This document shows, one piece after another, positions 25,498 through 36,093 of a stretch of 64,000 nucleotides of DNA. The DNA lies in NCBI GenBank assembly GCA_015060765.1, contig SUXW01000012.1:1-64000 (forward strand). Reading direction: 5' to 3'. Within the stretch, counting starts at the first letter, position 1. Every line of letters starts with the position of its first letter. The position numbers and the translations under genes are program-made. Source of the stretch: Bacteroides sp. (GTDB taxonomy: Bacteria; Bacteroidota; Bacteroidia; Bacteroidales; Bacteroidaceae). Under the pieces are notes generated by a model. That model was not told the origin of the DNA and searched no databases. It saw only the letters and a program-made list of their open reading frames with translations.

Positions 25498-25917
25498 ATG
25501 GACATTGATACCAAACATCGAAGCCTCACCAAGTCGGAATTGCACTTGATGAATCTCTTGTGGGATAAAGAAGAAGCCACCGTCAACGAACTGGTGGAAA
25601 TGATGCCTGAACCCCGTCCGGCCTACACTACAGTACTTACCGTGATGCGTGTGTTGACTCAAAAAGGGATTGTAAAAGCTACCCCAAAAGGAAAAGCAAA
25701 CGTCTACACCCCCATCATGACACGTGAGGAGTACACCAAAGGATTTATGGAAGAAACCCGCAATACCCTTTTCAAAGGATCCCTTTCGTCCTTTTTTCTA
25801 TTCTTTGCCGAGCACGAACGATTGGCCTCCGATGAAGTGGAAAAAATTATCTCCCTATTAAAGAAGAATCAGAAAAAGGGGCACAATGAAGTAACAAACA
25901 AAAGTCAACTATTATAA
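25498..25917 (+). CDS. BlaI/MecI/CopY-family transcriptional repressor
   Basis: 139-residue winged-helix repressor: LTKSELHLMNLLWDKEEATV...YTTVLTVMRVLTQKG is the recognition-helix region of the BlaI family, followed by a dimerisation tail with many Lys/Glu. Repressors of this family are cleaved when the partner M56 protease senses a signal. That partner is encoded two genes downstream (26905). Gap to the next gene is 10 bp. No beta-lactamase gene is nearby, so the regulated function is probably something else. Confidence 0.92.
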   Translation: MDIDTKHRSLTKSELHLMNLLWDKEEATVNELVEMMPEPRPAYTTVLTVMRVLTQKGIVKATPKGKANVYTPIMTREEYTKGFMEETRNTLFKGSLSSFFLFFAEHERLASDEVEKIISLLKKNQKKGHNEVTNKSQLL

Positions 25918-25927
25918 ACCAATAATT

Positions 25928-26887
25928 ATGAAAGCAAATCTATTCATAAAAAGCACAGTCTGGATACTGACCTTTTTGGTCGGCAATCTTTTCATGGAAG
26001 GAAAAGCAGTCAATGTTACAACCAACGAAGACGACGATCCGTACAAGGAATTCGTTTCTCCCCAATGGGGATTGAAATGTCCCGAAGGATACATCCGGCT
26101 GACCGAATTCAAGGCACAGGCCCAATCGTCTACCACCGCCAAGATGTATTATGACCAATTGATGAAGTGCATCAGCAAGGCCAAAGCCAAGCGACAGAAG
26201 ATGTTGGCAAAGGCATACCGCAAGAAACAGGCTCGTTTTGTAGAAGTGGAAGCCAAGGCTATGAAGGAAACAACCAAATACTTCAAACGCGCAGGAATCG
26301 AAATGCTCGATTTAGGTGCTTACCGCTTGCCCGACGGAACCATCGTGATAGAAGACGACAAGCACACGCTGACTCCCCAACCGGTGACCTACCAGGCCAT
26401 AGCCAAGAGCAAAGCTCCCATCATGGAACGCGACAAGTCACCCAACTACGATGCACATAATGAACAGACATGGCCTATCTATACTGGTGTGGAAACCGTA
26501 TCTACCAAATATATCGACCATAAACCGGAAGTCTATCGCGGAGAAAACTGCACCTATGTAGTGACATACAGGCTGATAGGTTTTGATTACCATTGGTTCC
26601 ATCCTAGTTCCGAAAGTGCATTGGTAGACACAGAAACAGGCGACCGCTACATGGTGCGCTACATGGAGCATTATGCTTTGGACACTTATCATTGGATTCA
26701 CGGACAACGAGGACAAGTAATACGCCGTGTAGCTGTTTATCCGCCTCTACCGGAGCATATCAAGAAAATTGATTTGGTTCCCGGAGAAATTCCTGCGGCC
26801 GACCGCCTGGGCAATGTAGCTCCCCATCGAGAATATAACAACTTGGAAGTTAAAGCAGAGATGCCATCCTCAAATACCATCTACTAA
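25928..26887 (+). CDS. Exported protein of unknown function within the blaI-blaR1-like operon
   Basis: I do not recognise the family. 319 residues with a signal peptide (hydrophobic STVWILTFLVGNLF, probable cleavage after KA, about residue 27). The mature protein starts with an acidic stretch, then a Lys/Ala/Gln-rich, probably helical region (AKAKRQKMLAKAYRKKQ) at about residues 80-120. A beta-rich half follows, with HNEQTWPIYTGVETVSTKYI and RYMEHYALDTYHWIHGQRG. No catalytic motif is apparent. It lies between the BlaI-like repressor and the M56 protease with gaps of 10 and 17 bp, so it is surely part of the same operon. It could be a ligand-binding or accessory sensor component, or the operon's output. 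Confidence 0.75.
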   Translation: MKANLFIKSTVWILTFLVGNLFMEGKAVNVTTNEDDDPYKEFVSPQWGLKCPEGYIRLTEFKAQAQSSTTAKMYYDQLMKCISKAKAKRQKMLAKAYRKKQARFVEVEAKAMKETTKYFKRAGIEMLDLGAYRLPDGTIVIEDDKHTLTPQPVTYQAIAKSKAPIMERDKSPNYDAHNEQTWPIYTGVETVSTKYIDHKPEVYRGENCTYVVTYRLIGFDYHWFHPSSESALVDTETGDRYMVRYMEHYALDTYHWIHGQRGQVIRRVAVYPPLPEHIKKIDLVPGEIPAADRLGNVAPHREYNNLEVKAEMPSSNTIY

Positions 26888-26904
26888 ACCTTAACTATGA
26901 CATT

Positions 26905-29532
26905 ATGGAAGCATACTATCCTATTTTGTTGGTAGCAGGCCGTTTCGCGATAGCTACAGGTCTGCTGATGGCGCTCTATTGGCTAGTCTGGCGCAAGCAA
27001 GCCACTTATCGTGCCAAGCGCATGTATCTGCTCACTCTACCCATCGTAGCCCTACTCATTGCTTTGGTTCGGATGGAAGTATACAAGCCCGCCCCGGTAG
27101 TAATCACCGTAAAGCAAACGAAACAAGTTTCTCTCCCTTCCCCCAAGGAAGAGACCAGTCACCGCACTATAGAAACCTTGCCGATGGAGAGAGTGGTGCG
27201 CCCAACAAGCGAGTTGCAAACAGAACAACCCCAAAACGCTTGGTTCAACCAAACGAATGTTCTTGCTTTAGCCTATACCTTTATTATTATACTCCTGTTC
27301 GTTCCGTTTACCGTCAGTCTTGTCCAACTTCATCTTCTACTCAAGAATTTGAACATCGAAAGAGACGAAGAGAACAACATCTACATCCTGACCGGTACGG
27401 CCGTCAAGGCTCCTTTTTCGTTCTACCGTAACATCTATCTACCTCAATACCTGACAGAGACACAACGACGCATGATTCTTGCCCATGAGCGGTCACACAT
27501 TCTGCACCGCCATTACATAGACGTATGGGTGATCGAAATTGTGACACGCTTATTGTGGTGGAATCCCTTCCTATGGTGGACCCGTTCCGAATTACGTAAC
27601 GTGCACGAATTCGAAGCCGATAGTGATGTATTGGCTATGGGTGAAAATGTATCGGCCTACCAAGCCATTCTGATTGAAGAAGTACTGAACGGAGACATTG
27701 TAATCACCAATGGATTCAATCATTCCTTCATCCGTCGCCGGTTTATTGAAATGTTACAAACTACCAACCAGCACATGAGTATGTGGAGAAAAGCCGGTAC
27801 AGGAACTTGGATAGCCTTGGTGGTAGCATTGATGTGTTGTACCGTGGGCGAAGCAGAAACCATCTATCGTACAACGGTTAGCCAACCTACATTCAGCACG
27901 AGCCCTAAAGTATCTTCTGCAACCAAAGCGACAACCGAAACGCAACCGGAAGAGTCATCCTTGCTTGCCCATTTGGACGTGATGCTGGACGATACGCTTG
28001 TCGTCGTACCTGTAGATAGCGGTTCACAGACTTCGGATGCTATCGGGTATGCCTTGCCATTCAATCAAAGTCTCAAGGACATCATTCCTTTATTGGGTAA
28101 AGAACAAGCTGATGCTTTAGGAAGTTTGCTAAACGCTTTGGGCTCTCTCCAAGAAATAAGTCCCGAACAATACGAAGCATGGCAGAAAGAATCTTCTGAC
28201 AGATTACCCAACCTTGATGATATTAACGGCCGTGTGAAGTGGATTAAGGATGATTTGAATAACCATTTTACTGATGCCATCAATAATTTGTTATTCCAGT
28301 TAACGCGTGCTCAGATAAGTGGATTGGTAAATACCGGATTGATAGATTCGTTAGGTACTGAAAAGTTTTCACAACCTGTATCAAATTTGCCTCAGACGTT
28401 CGACGCTCAAAGAAAAATGGTGGGTGAATTCATATTTGAATGGTGTATCTATCATAAAGATGTAACATCCGAAGAATATCAGGAGCTTAAAAAAATGATT
28501 TCTAATCCGGAACTATTACCAAGTTTGGAAGAACATAACAAGGATATAAGAGAAAGGCATGAGAAACACGTAAGCTATCTTCTGATGCAGATTAATAAGA
28601 TGGACGAATCTATAGGTAAACAATTGGAAAACTATATTGCCCAATATGGCATCCGTCCTGAAGAGGAATACATGGAACTGTCCATTACGTACAAAGATGG
28701 TAGGGAAGTGATATACCAAAAAGAGGGTAATCGTTTCTCCACACGTGAAGTTCATGAACACAGTCATTCAATCTTCCCATTTTACGAAAAGGCTATCAAA
28801 GCCAAGGAAAACGAATTTGTGATTGAAGGTTTTGTGGATGAGAACATTACCGATTCGTGCTATCTCATCTACTTGGCCGATGAGCATTTCAAGATTCAAG
28901 ATGAGCCAGCAGATACGGTACCGGTGGTAAACAAGCGGTTCACCTACGTTCTCAAAACCAACAAGATGACAGCCGGACGTCTCCGTTGCATCTTCCCTGG
29001 TGGAGAAATCTGCGAAGCATCGATAAATTTATTCTTTGTTCCGGGCGAAACCGTACAACTCTATGTACATAATGGTCATTATAGTTTGGATAAATCGCAA
29101 AGTTATGCAGAAAAGATAAATAAAGCCATGAGTGTCATCAGAGAAGAAACCCGCTGGGAATCGCCCCATCTACCGAAAATAAAAGGCAAAGTATGGAAAG
29201 AGATTTCCGAAGATTTTGATCCACTTCTGGATGTGAGGGAAGTATATTTCAATGATAAAGAAACAGTTTTACGAATTGCATGCAGACAATATACGGAAAA
29301 CATGAACATCAGCAAAGATGCGTATCTTGTGGATAACAAAGGTAACAAGTATTGTCTAAAACATGCATTGATGGGGAATGTAGATTCCAACAATGATCAG
29401 GAAGTCCGCATTTTCGGTGGTTACTTTGCTTTCGAGTCGGTTCCTGATGATGTCAAATCGCTTACTTTCAAAGATAGAGGAACTACCATCAAGCGCATCA
29501 AAGAAGCCAAGAAAGGAAAGATAATTTACTAA
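26905..29532 (+). CDS. BlaR1-like M56 metalloprotease with a large non-penicillin-binding C-terminal region
   Basis: 875 residues. The N-terminal 300 form the M56 membrane protease: hydrophobic segments at about 8-30, 40-55, 115-140 and 295-312. The zinc motif is LAHERSHILHRH (His194-Glu195-His198), with the distal Glu in EFEADSDVLA. Instead of the penicillin-binding domain of BlaR1/MecR1, about 550 extracytoplasmic residues follow: a Thr/Ser-rich linker, a mostly helical part (370-590), and a beta-rich part resembling DUF4369 (EFVIEGFVDENITDSCYLIY, about 630-710). No SxxK/KTG motifs are seen. It probably senses an envelope signal other than beta-lactams and cleaves the BlaI-like repressor. 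A perfect 17-bp hairpin follows. Confidence 0.85.
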   Translation: MEAYYPILLVAGRFAIATGLLMALYWLVWRKQATYRAKRMYLLTLPIVALLIALVRMEVYKPAPVVITVKQTKQVSLPSPKEETSHRTIETLPMERVVRPTSELQTEQPQNAWFNQTNVLALAYTFIIILLFVPFTVSLVQLHLLLKNLNIERDEENNIYILTGTAVKAPFSFYRNIYLPQYLTETQRRMILAHERSHILHRHYIDVWVIEIVTRLLWWNPFLWWTRSELRNVHEFEADSDVLAMGENVSAYQAILIEEVLNGDIVITNGFNHSFIRRRFIEMLQTTNQHMSMWRKAGTGTWIALVVALMCCTVGEAETIYRTTVSQPTFSTSPKVSSATKATTETQPEESSLLAHLDVMLDDTLVVVPVDSGSQTSDAIGYALPFNQSLKDIIPLLGKEQADALGSLLNALGSLQEISPEQYEAWQKESSDRLPNLDDINGRVKWIKDDLNNHFTDAINNLLFQLTRAQISGLVNTGLIDSLGTEKFSQPVSNLPQTFDAQRKMVGEFIFEWCIYHKDVTSEEYQELKKMISNPELLPSLEEHNKDIRERHEKHVSYLLMQINKMDESIGKQLENYIAQYGIRPEEEYMELSITYKDGREVIYQKEGNRFSTREVHEHSHSIFPFYEKAIKAKENEFVIEGFVDENITDSCYLIYLADEHFKIQDEPADTVPVVNKRFTYVLKTNKMTAGRLRCIFPGGEICEASINLFFVPGETVQLYVHNGHYSLDKSQSYAEKINKAMSVIREETRWESPHLPKIKGKVWKEISEDFDPLLDVREVYFNDKETVLRIACRQYTENMNISKDAYLVDNKGNKYCLKHALMGNVDSNNDQEVRIFGGYFAFESVPDDVKSLTFKDRGTTIKRIKEAKKGKIIY

Positions 29533-29561
29533 ACAATCAGGAAAAAGTCAGAACGCTATTT

Positions 29562-29600
29562 ATAAACCTATCGTTTACGAGACGTAAACGATAGGTTTAT
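29562..29600 (+). terminator. 17-bp perfect hairpin after the M56 protease gene
   Basis: ATAAACCTATCGTTTAC gagac and its exact inverse complement. There is no T-run on the plus side (GCATCAC follows), so it may be a weak terminator or a 3'-end stabiliser. A partial extra copy (AATAGGTTT) lies 11 bp further on. Confidence 0.55.
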
Positions 29601-29655
29601 GCATCACAAACAATAGGTTTCTACATTACTTTGTTTATATCTCCAAAATATAAAC

Positions 29656-29663
29656 TAACTTTG
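29656..29663 (+). promoter_or_regulatory. Promoter -7 element for the DNA alkylation repair gene
   Basis: TAACTTTG, 11 bp before ATG 29675, implying a very short 5' leader. Confidence 0.5.
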
Positions 29664-29674
29664 TATGCAGAATT

Positions 29675-30415
29675 ATGATGATAGAAGAAAGACTTACCCC
29701 ACTCATCTGTGAACGGTTCCTGAACGAAGAGAAATACCGCCAAGGACACATTCGGATAGTCAATGCATTATCCGGAAGAAGAATATTGGGACTGCATTTG
29801 CCCGAAATGAAACAAGTAGCCAAGGAGCTTGCCAAAGAATCCGATATCCGAGAAACACTTCATCGTTTCGAGTCGGCATACCAAAACGACCGATTCGGAC
29901 TGGCGTATGAAGAAACGTTGATTTGGGGATTGGCCATCAATGCACTGAAATGTACAAAAGAAGAACGATTGTCTTTTTTACAATCCTACATTCCCGTACT
30001 CGACAATTGGGCGGTGTGCGATTCGTTCTGTTGCAATGCCAAATGGGCCATTAAAATACCTTCCAATGAACTATGGTCTTTTCTTCTTCCTTATTACCAA
30101 AGTAAAAAGGAGTTCGAAGTACGGTTTGCCATCATAATGTCGATGTGCTATCTGATGAACGAAGAATGGCTCCCAACCGTTTTTCATCAGTTGGAAACCA
30201 TTCCTCTATCTGCCATACATACCGAATATGCCCTACCGAATCCTCCGTATTATGTACGAATGGGAATGGCTTGGCTACTGGCCACGGCATTAGCCAAATA
30301 TCCAGAAGAAACCCGTGCATTCATGAACCACACTTCCTTACCGGAAGACGTAAAGCGGTTGTATGTACGCAAGTCAAGGGAATCGTTCCGTACCCGGAAC
30401 GTTTCCCCTTATTAA
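29675..30415 (+). CDS. DNA alkylation repair protein (AlkC/AlkD HEAT-like family)
   Basis: 246-residue all-helical protein of the AlkD family of DNA glycosylases that remove N3- or N7-alkylated purines. It is built of helical HEAT-like repeats. The family core is PVLDNWAVCDSFCCNAKWAIK, where the Trp and Asp correspond to the catalytic WxxxD pair of AlkD. Start at 29675 or 29678 (MM). Monocistronic; it converges with the GH43-like gene with no space between the two stops. Length is normal. Confidence 0.9.
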   Translation: MMIEERLTPLICERFLNEEKYRQGHIRIVNALSGRRILGLHLPEMKQVAKELAKESDIRETLHRFESAYQNDRFGLAYEETLIWGLAINALKCTKEERLSFLQSYIPVLDNWAVCDSFCCNAKWAIKIPSNELWSFLLPYYQSKKEFEVRFAIIMSMCYLMNEEWLPTVFHQLETIPLSAIHTEYALPNPPYYVRMGMAWLLATALAKYPEETRAFMNHTSLPEDVKRLYVRKSRESFRTRNVSPY

Positions 30416-32509
30416 TTATTTCTTCTTTTCAAAAGTAATCTTGTAAGTCTTTACCATACCCTTGTAGTCGCAATCGTAAGCTATGGAGCCGTCACGGGTA
30501 GTCATGCTTATCTTGACTTCCGGATTATCTGCCGACACTTCTACAACAGGCCATGCACTACCGGTTACAGGCACCTTCACTTCGTAAAGTTTCACGTCTA
30601 CCAAACCGTTTTGGTTAGTCGAGCGTACCGGATGAACCGGTGTTTCCACCCATTGTCCGTTGGCCTTGAAGCGTACTTGCGGAACTTTCGGACCTTCAAC
30701 ATCCTTGTTCTTGGAACTGAAACCCAATCCCATCAAATCAAACAAGCCTTCGCCTTCAGCACCTTCGGCTACCAGGAAGATAGCGTGCTTCTTGCCCAAG
30801 CCATCTACATACTTAGCTACATCGAGTTTGAAACGAGTCAGCTCTTGAGGCGAACCAGCCGGAACAACGATTTCACCAATCTTCTTTCCCTTCCAAATCT
30901 TGTTGGCCCAAGGACCATCCAACCATACATTAATCTTGAATGCCTTGTCGGTCTTCGGAGTAAGGAAAAGGTTCAAAGCTGTCTTGTTTCCTCTCTTGGT
31001 TCCTTCGAATGGTTTCAGACCTTTCTGAGCAGCCTTCAATCCACCGAAACCGAAGTATTTATAACCGATAATCTGTCCGTTCTTCACGGTTCCTACCGGC
31101 ATGTTATTATCCCAAATATCCCAAGAATCCTGTTGCAGACCGATATCCGACAAATAACAAGCAATACCTGCCGAATAATACTTATAAGGGTCGAGTCCGT
31201 AGATGTGGAAACCTTCGGAAGTCACTTCAGCACCCTTGTATTCGTTGCCTTGCTTGTCTTTAGCTGTCCACAAATTGCCTTTGGTATACGGATCGTATGC
31301 ACGGATACGTACTTCACCTCCATCGGCAACCAACGCTTCGTCCCATTCAATGAACACAGGAGCGACTACCGGCTGACGGGCATTGCCAAAACCACGTGGA
31401 GCACGATGATAGAACACATACCATTGGTCATTGATGTATTCAATACTACCGTGTGTATTATGTCCTGAATAAGAAGTCTGCAATGAAGAACCATCTTCGT
31501 TCAAAATCGGTGCACGAGAGTCAACCAACACACCACCACTCTTCCAAGGGCCCAACGGCGAATCAGCATATGCATAACGCAAAGCCGAGTTGGTACTACT
31601 CAAACCATAATCAGGACCTGAATAACCGCTATACACCCATACATACTTGTTGCCTACCTTGCGAATTGAAGCCGCTTCGAAGAAATTGAAACGTCCCAAA
31701 TCCTCACCTTCATAAACGGCAGGATACTTGGTACCTTCAGGATCTCTTAACACACCATAACGGAGGCTAGAAGGAATGAACGGACTGTGAACCTTTGTAC
31801 CCGGGCGAACGGAATACATGGTATTCGGGTCGAGCTCAGCCGCATTGGAATGTTGGAAACCCCAGAATCCGTAAGCACGGAAACCTGTTTCATAATCCGG
31901 ATCATTCGGATCGGTAATATAGTCGATGTATACTGAGGGGTCGAATCCCATGGTACTTCCTGGAACGGTGCCTCTACCATCCCAAGTGACATTGACCGGT
32001 TCGAACGGGCCATCGGGACGGTTGCTCTTTGCTACCATCGCCTCGCGTCCGAAACCGCGGCTATGTGGATAGAGGTAATATTCTTTCTTGCCATCCTTGC
32101 GTTTCACTTCTACCAAATCGGGAGCATACATCACATCCCACTGGCCGTCGATAGGATAAGTAAAGATAGGACCTTCATCGCGCCAATTGGTCAGGTCTTC
32201 AACCGGTGCCGACCATGCACGGATATCCGGTCCGCAATAACTGGTCAGACGCAAGTCGTGTGAACCGATGATATAGATACGATACTTGCCTGGATTATCA
32301 GGATCTTCAAACACACGAGGTTCACCATCGGGCAAGTGTTCCCACAACGGTAAATAAGGATTCACACCACCTTCGAAAGATTTCTTGTCGTAAGGTTCCT
32401 GTTTTACAACGGCTTTGCGTTGTCCTCTCCAACCTTGTCGGCGTTGGCTAAATGCAGAACCAACCACCAAGAATGAAAGAACAAACAAAAGGATTGATAC
32501 TCTTTTCAT
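30416..32509 (-). CDS. Secreted GH43-like glycoside hydrolase with C-terminal accessory region
   Basis: 697 residues. Signal peptide to about residue 22 (GSAFSQ), a basic linker, and then a five-bladed propeller (about 50-410) with the acidic positions of GH43 in MYAPDLVEV, GFDPSVYID and FEAASIRKVGNKYVW, and a late SGHNTHGSIEYI. The C-terminal part (about 420-697) is beta-rich and resembles carbohydrate-binding or galactose-binding-like domains. The likely reaction is removal of arabinofuranosyl, xylosyl or galactosyl units from plant polysaccharide. I cannot assign a subfamily. It is unlike the GH43 at 7939, so the two are not recent duplicates. Transcribed alone from a TAnnTTTG promoter. 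Confidence 0.85.
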   Translation of the reverse strand: MKRVSILLFVLSFLVVGSAFSQRRQGWRGQRKAVVKQEPYDKKSFEGGVNPYLPLWEHLPDGEPRVFEDPDNPGKYRIYIIGSHDLRLTSYCGPDIRAWSAPVEDLTNWRDEGPIFTYPIDGQWDVMYAPDLVEVKRKDGKKEYYLYPHSRGFGREAMVAKSNRPDGPFEPVNVTWDGRGTVPGSTMGFDPSVYIDYITDPNDPDYETGFRAYGFWGFQHSNAAELDPNTMYSVRPGTKVHSPFIPSSLRYGVLRDPEGTKYPAVYEGEDLGRFNFFEAASIRKVGNKYVWVYSGYSGPDYGLSSTNSALRYAYADSPLGPWKSGGVLVDSRAPILNEDGSSLQTSYSGHNTHGSIEYINDQWYVFYHRAPRGFGNARQPVVAPVFIEWDEALVADGGEVRIRAYDPYTKGNLWTAKDKQGNEYKGAEVTSEGFHIYGLDPYKYYSAGIACYLSDIGLQQDSWDIWDNNMPVGTVKNGQIIGYKYFGFGGLKAAQKGLKPFEGTKRGNKTALNLFLTPKTDKAFKINVWLDGPWANKIWKGKKIGEIVVPAGSPQELTRFKLDVAKYVDGLGKKHAIFLVAEGAEGEGLFDLMGLGFSSKNKDVEGPKVPQVRFKANGQWVETPVHPVRSTNQNGLVDVKLYEVKVPVTGSAWPVVEVSADNPEVKISMTTRDGSIAYDCDYKGMVKTYKITFEKKK

Positions 32510-32553
32510 TTTCTTCAGATTTACAGGGTTAAAAATTCAACAATTCTTTTTAA

Positions 32554-32561
32554 CAAAGGTA
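32554..32561 (-). promoter_or_regulatory. Promoter -7 element for the GH43-like gene
   Basis: TACCTTTG on the minus strand, 44 bp before the start codon. Confidence 0.5.
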
Positions 32562-32599
32562 GAAAAAACTACACTATAATCACATTGCCCCAGTCTCCA

Positions 32600-32663
32600 A
32601 AAGGTTTGTATACGTTACATGAGACAAATTAGAGGTTACCAAAACCTTTGCTGATGTTACATG
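32600..32663. repeat. Repeated GTTACATGA motif upstream of the GH43-like gene
   Basis: GTTACATGA occurs at 32614-32622 and 32655-32663, 41 bp apart (four helical turns). AAAAGGTTTG and AAAACCTTTG flank the first copy as imperfect inverted copies. The position upstream of a glycosidase promoter suggests binding sites for a sugar-responsive regulator; this is inference. Confidence 0.35.
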
Positions 32664-32718
32664 ATATAAAATTCTGTTATTTCCATGTGGAAAATTTCAT
32701 CATTCCAATTACATATTA

Positions 32719-32726
32719 TATCTTTG
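32719..32726 (+). promoter_or_regulatory. Promoter -7 element for the thiamine operon
   Basis: TATCTTTG immediately upstream of the TPP riboswitch, so that transcription begins with the aptamer. Confidence 0.6.
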
Positions 32727-32735
32727 CAACGAATA

Positions 32736-32825
32736 CAAAGGGGTGCCTTCCTCCATGAAGGAAAGGCTGAGATTACACCCTCGAACCTGAAGCAGTTAGT
32801 ACTGCCGTAGGAATTGTGGATATCA
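32736..32825 (+). ncRNA. TPP riboswitch (THI element)
   Basis: The conserved thiamine pyrophosphate aptamer is readable: AAAGGGGTGC, GGCTGAGATTACACCC, CGAACCTGAAGCAGTTAGT and ACTGCCGTAGGAATTGT. The variable P3-like stem is CCTTCCTCCATGAAGG. It lies about 93 nt upstream of thiS. GTGTCCATATAGACATGC and a T-run (GTTTTTTTGG) after the aptamer could serve as expression platform for transcription termination. High TPP should switch off the whole thi operon. Confidence 0.95.
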
Positions 32826-32917
32826 AATATGTTACGCGTGTCCATATAGACATGCGTTTTTTTGGCTCAACCAAAACACTTCTTTGTAGTTCAGTAACTC
32901 ATTAATTGAAAAGAGCT

Positions 32918-33115
32918 ATGAAACTGAAAGTAAACGATCAGGAAGTGGAAACAGGAGCCATCAATCTCCTTGAACTTTCCCAAGAACTTGAACTGCCATC
33001 TGCAGGTGTAGCCGTAGCAGTAAACCAACGCATGATTCCCCGCACCGAATGGAAAACATTTACCTTGAACGACGGTGATAATATCCTTATCATCAAAGCT
33101 GTTTGTGGAGGATAA
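32918..33115 (+). CDS. thiS: Sulfur carrier protein ThiS
   Basis: 65-residue ubiquitin-like sulfur carrier. The C-terminus is the required Gly-Gly (AVCGG), which is adenylated by ThiF and converted to the thiocarboxylate that donates sulfur to the thiazole ring. Starting at ATG 32918 (MKLKVNDQ) is preferred over the track's upstream start. First gene of the operon, 4 bp before thiE. Confidence 0.95.
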   Translation: MKLKVNDQEVETGAINLLELSQELELPSAGVAVAVNQRMIPRTEWKTFTLNDGDNILIIKAVCGG

Positions 33116-33119
33116 GACA

Positions 33120-33746
33120 ATGGTACAATTTATTACACATTATACCGACAAGTATTCCTACCTTGATTCGGTACGCATCGCCTTGGACGGAGGGTGCCAA
33201 TGGATTCAGTTGCGCATGAAAGAAACGGATGCAAACACCTTGTTGGAAACCGCTATCCAAACGCAACAATTATGTAAAGCCTACCATGCCACCTTTATCA
33301 TCGATGATCAGGTAGAATTAGTCAAACAGATTGAAGCCGATGGTGTACATCTTGGTAAAAACGACATGCCTATTGCCGAAGCGCGGAAAATTCTTGGCAA
33401 TAACTTCATCATCGGTGGTACAGCCAACACGTTCGAAGATATACGGATGCACTACAAAGCAGGTGCAGATTATATCGGTTGCGGACCTTTCCGGTTCACG
33501 ACCACCAAGAAAAACCTATCCCCCATTCTCGGACTGAAAGGTTATGCCGACATTGTATCGCAAATGCGAAAAGAAAATATCAACTTACCTATCGTAGCCA
33601 TTGGAGGCATTACAAAGGAAGACATCCCTTCGTTAATGGGAACCGGCATCACAGGTATTGCCATCAGCGGTAGTATTCTCCGTTCTGAAAATCCTATTGA
33701 AGAAATGAAAGAAATTCAAAACATAATACAATCATGGAAAATTTAA
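33120..33746 (+). CDS. thiE: Thiamine phosphate synthase
   Basis: 208 residues. It joins HMP diphosphate and thiazole phosphate to thiamine phosphate. Motifs: WIQLRMKE (diphosphate-binding Arg/Lys), [44 protein letters not shown] and [10 protein letters not shown]. All are intact, favouring ThiE over the non-catalytic TenI-type homologue. The track's start at 33075 overlaps thiS; ATG 33120 is correct. The end overlaps thiG by 13 bp. Confidence 0.92.
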   Translation: MVQFITHYTDKYSYLDSVRIALDGGCQWIQLRMKETDANTLLETAIQTQQLCKAYHATFIIDDQVELVKQIEADGVHLGKNDMPIAEARKILGNNFIIGGTANTFEDIRMHYKAGADYIGCGPFRFTTTKKNLSPILGLKGYADIVSQMRKENINLPIVAIGGITKEDIPSLMGTGITGIAISGSILRSENPIEEMKEIQNIIQSWKI

Positions 33747-34510
33747 TCATTGCCGGACGTGAATTCAATTCACGCCTATTCTTGGGAACCGGAAAGTTCC
33801 CCAACAACCATCTGATGAAAGATGCCATTACAGTTTCAGCAACCGAAATGGTAACCGTTGCTATGAAACGAGTGGAACTGAACAACAAGGAAGACGATTT
33901 ATTAAACCATATTCTAAGCCCTAACATTCAGTTACTCCCCAACACTTCAGGAGTACGAACGGCAGAAGAAGCGATTTTTGCTGCACAGATGGCCCGTGAA
34001 GCTTTCGGCACCAACTGGCTGAAACTGGAAATCCATCCCGACCCGAAATATCTGCTCCCCGACTCCATCGAAACATTGAAAGCTACCGAACAGTTGGTAA
34101 AGTTGGGATTTGTAGTGCTTCCCTATTGTCAAGCGGACCCTACCCTATGCAAACAATTAGAAGAAGCTGGTGCCGCTACCGTAATGCCACTTGGAGCCCC
34201 TATCGGGACCAACAAAGGATTACAAACCAAAGAGTTTCTACGCATCATCATTGAGCAAGCCCATATACCCGTTGTAGTGGATGCAGGTATCGGCGCTCCT
34301 AGTCATGCCGCCGAAGCAATGGAGATGGGCGCATCAGCCTGTCTGGTTAATACCGCCATTGCCGTTGCCGGTAATCCCGTAGAAATGGCTACCGCCTTTA
34401 AAGAAGCCGTCATTGCAGGCCGTCGGGCTTATGAAGCTGGATTAGGAAGTACAAGTCGCTACATGGTAGCATCGGCCTCATCGCCGCTAACCGCCTTTTT
34501 AAATGAATAA
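33734..34510 (+). CDS. thiG: Thiazole synthase
   Basis: 258-residue TIM-barrel enzyme that assembles the thiazole phosphate from deoxyxylulose 5-phosphate, dehydroglycine (from ThiH) and ThiS thiocarboxylate. Recognised by [64 protein letters not shown] and AYEAG near the end. Overlaps thiE and lies 3 bp from thiC. Normal length. Confidence 0.97.
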   Translation: MENLIIAGREFNSRLFLGTGKFPNNHLMKDAITVSATEMVTVAMKRVELNNKEDDLLNHILSPNIQLLPNTSGVRTAEEAIFAAQMAREAFGTNWLKLEIHPDPKYLLPDSIETLKATEQLVKLGFVVLPYCQADPTLCKQLEEAGAATVMPLGAPIGTNKGLQTKEFLRIIIEQAHIPVVVDAGIGAPSHAAEAMEMGASACLVNTAIAVAGNPVEMATAFKEAVIAGRRAYEAGLGSTSRYMVASASSPLTAFLNE

Positions 34511-36088
<1,578 letters not shown>

Positions 36089-36093
36089 ATACT

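Noticed and set aside
25498-29532. Beta-lactam resistance operon
   Set aside because: BlaI- and BlaR1-like proteins are present, but no beta-lactamase gene and no penicillin-binding sensor motifs.
30611-31468. 285-aa plus ORF opposite the GH43-like gene
   Set aside because: Antisense shadow; the minus strand carries signal peptide and GH43 motifs.
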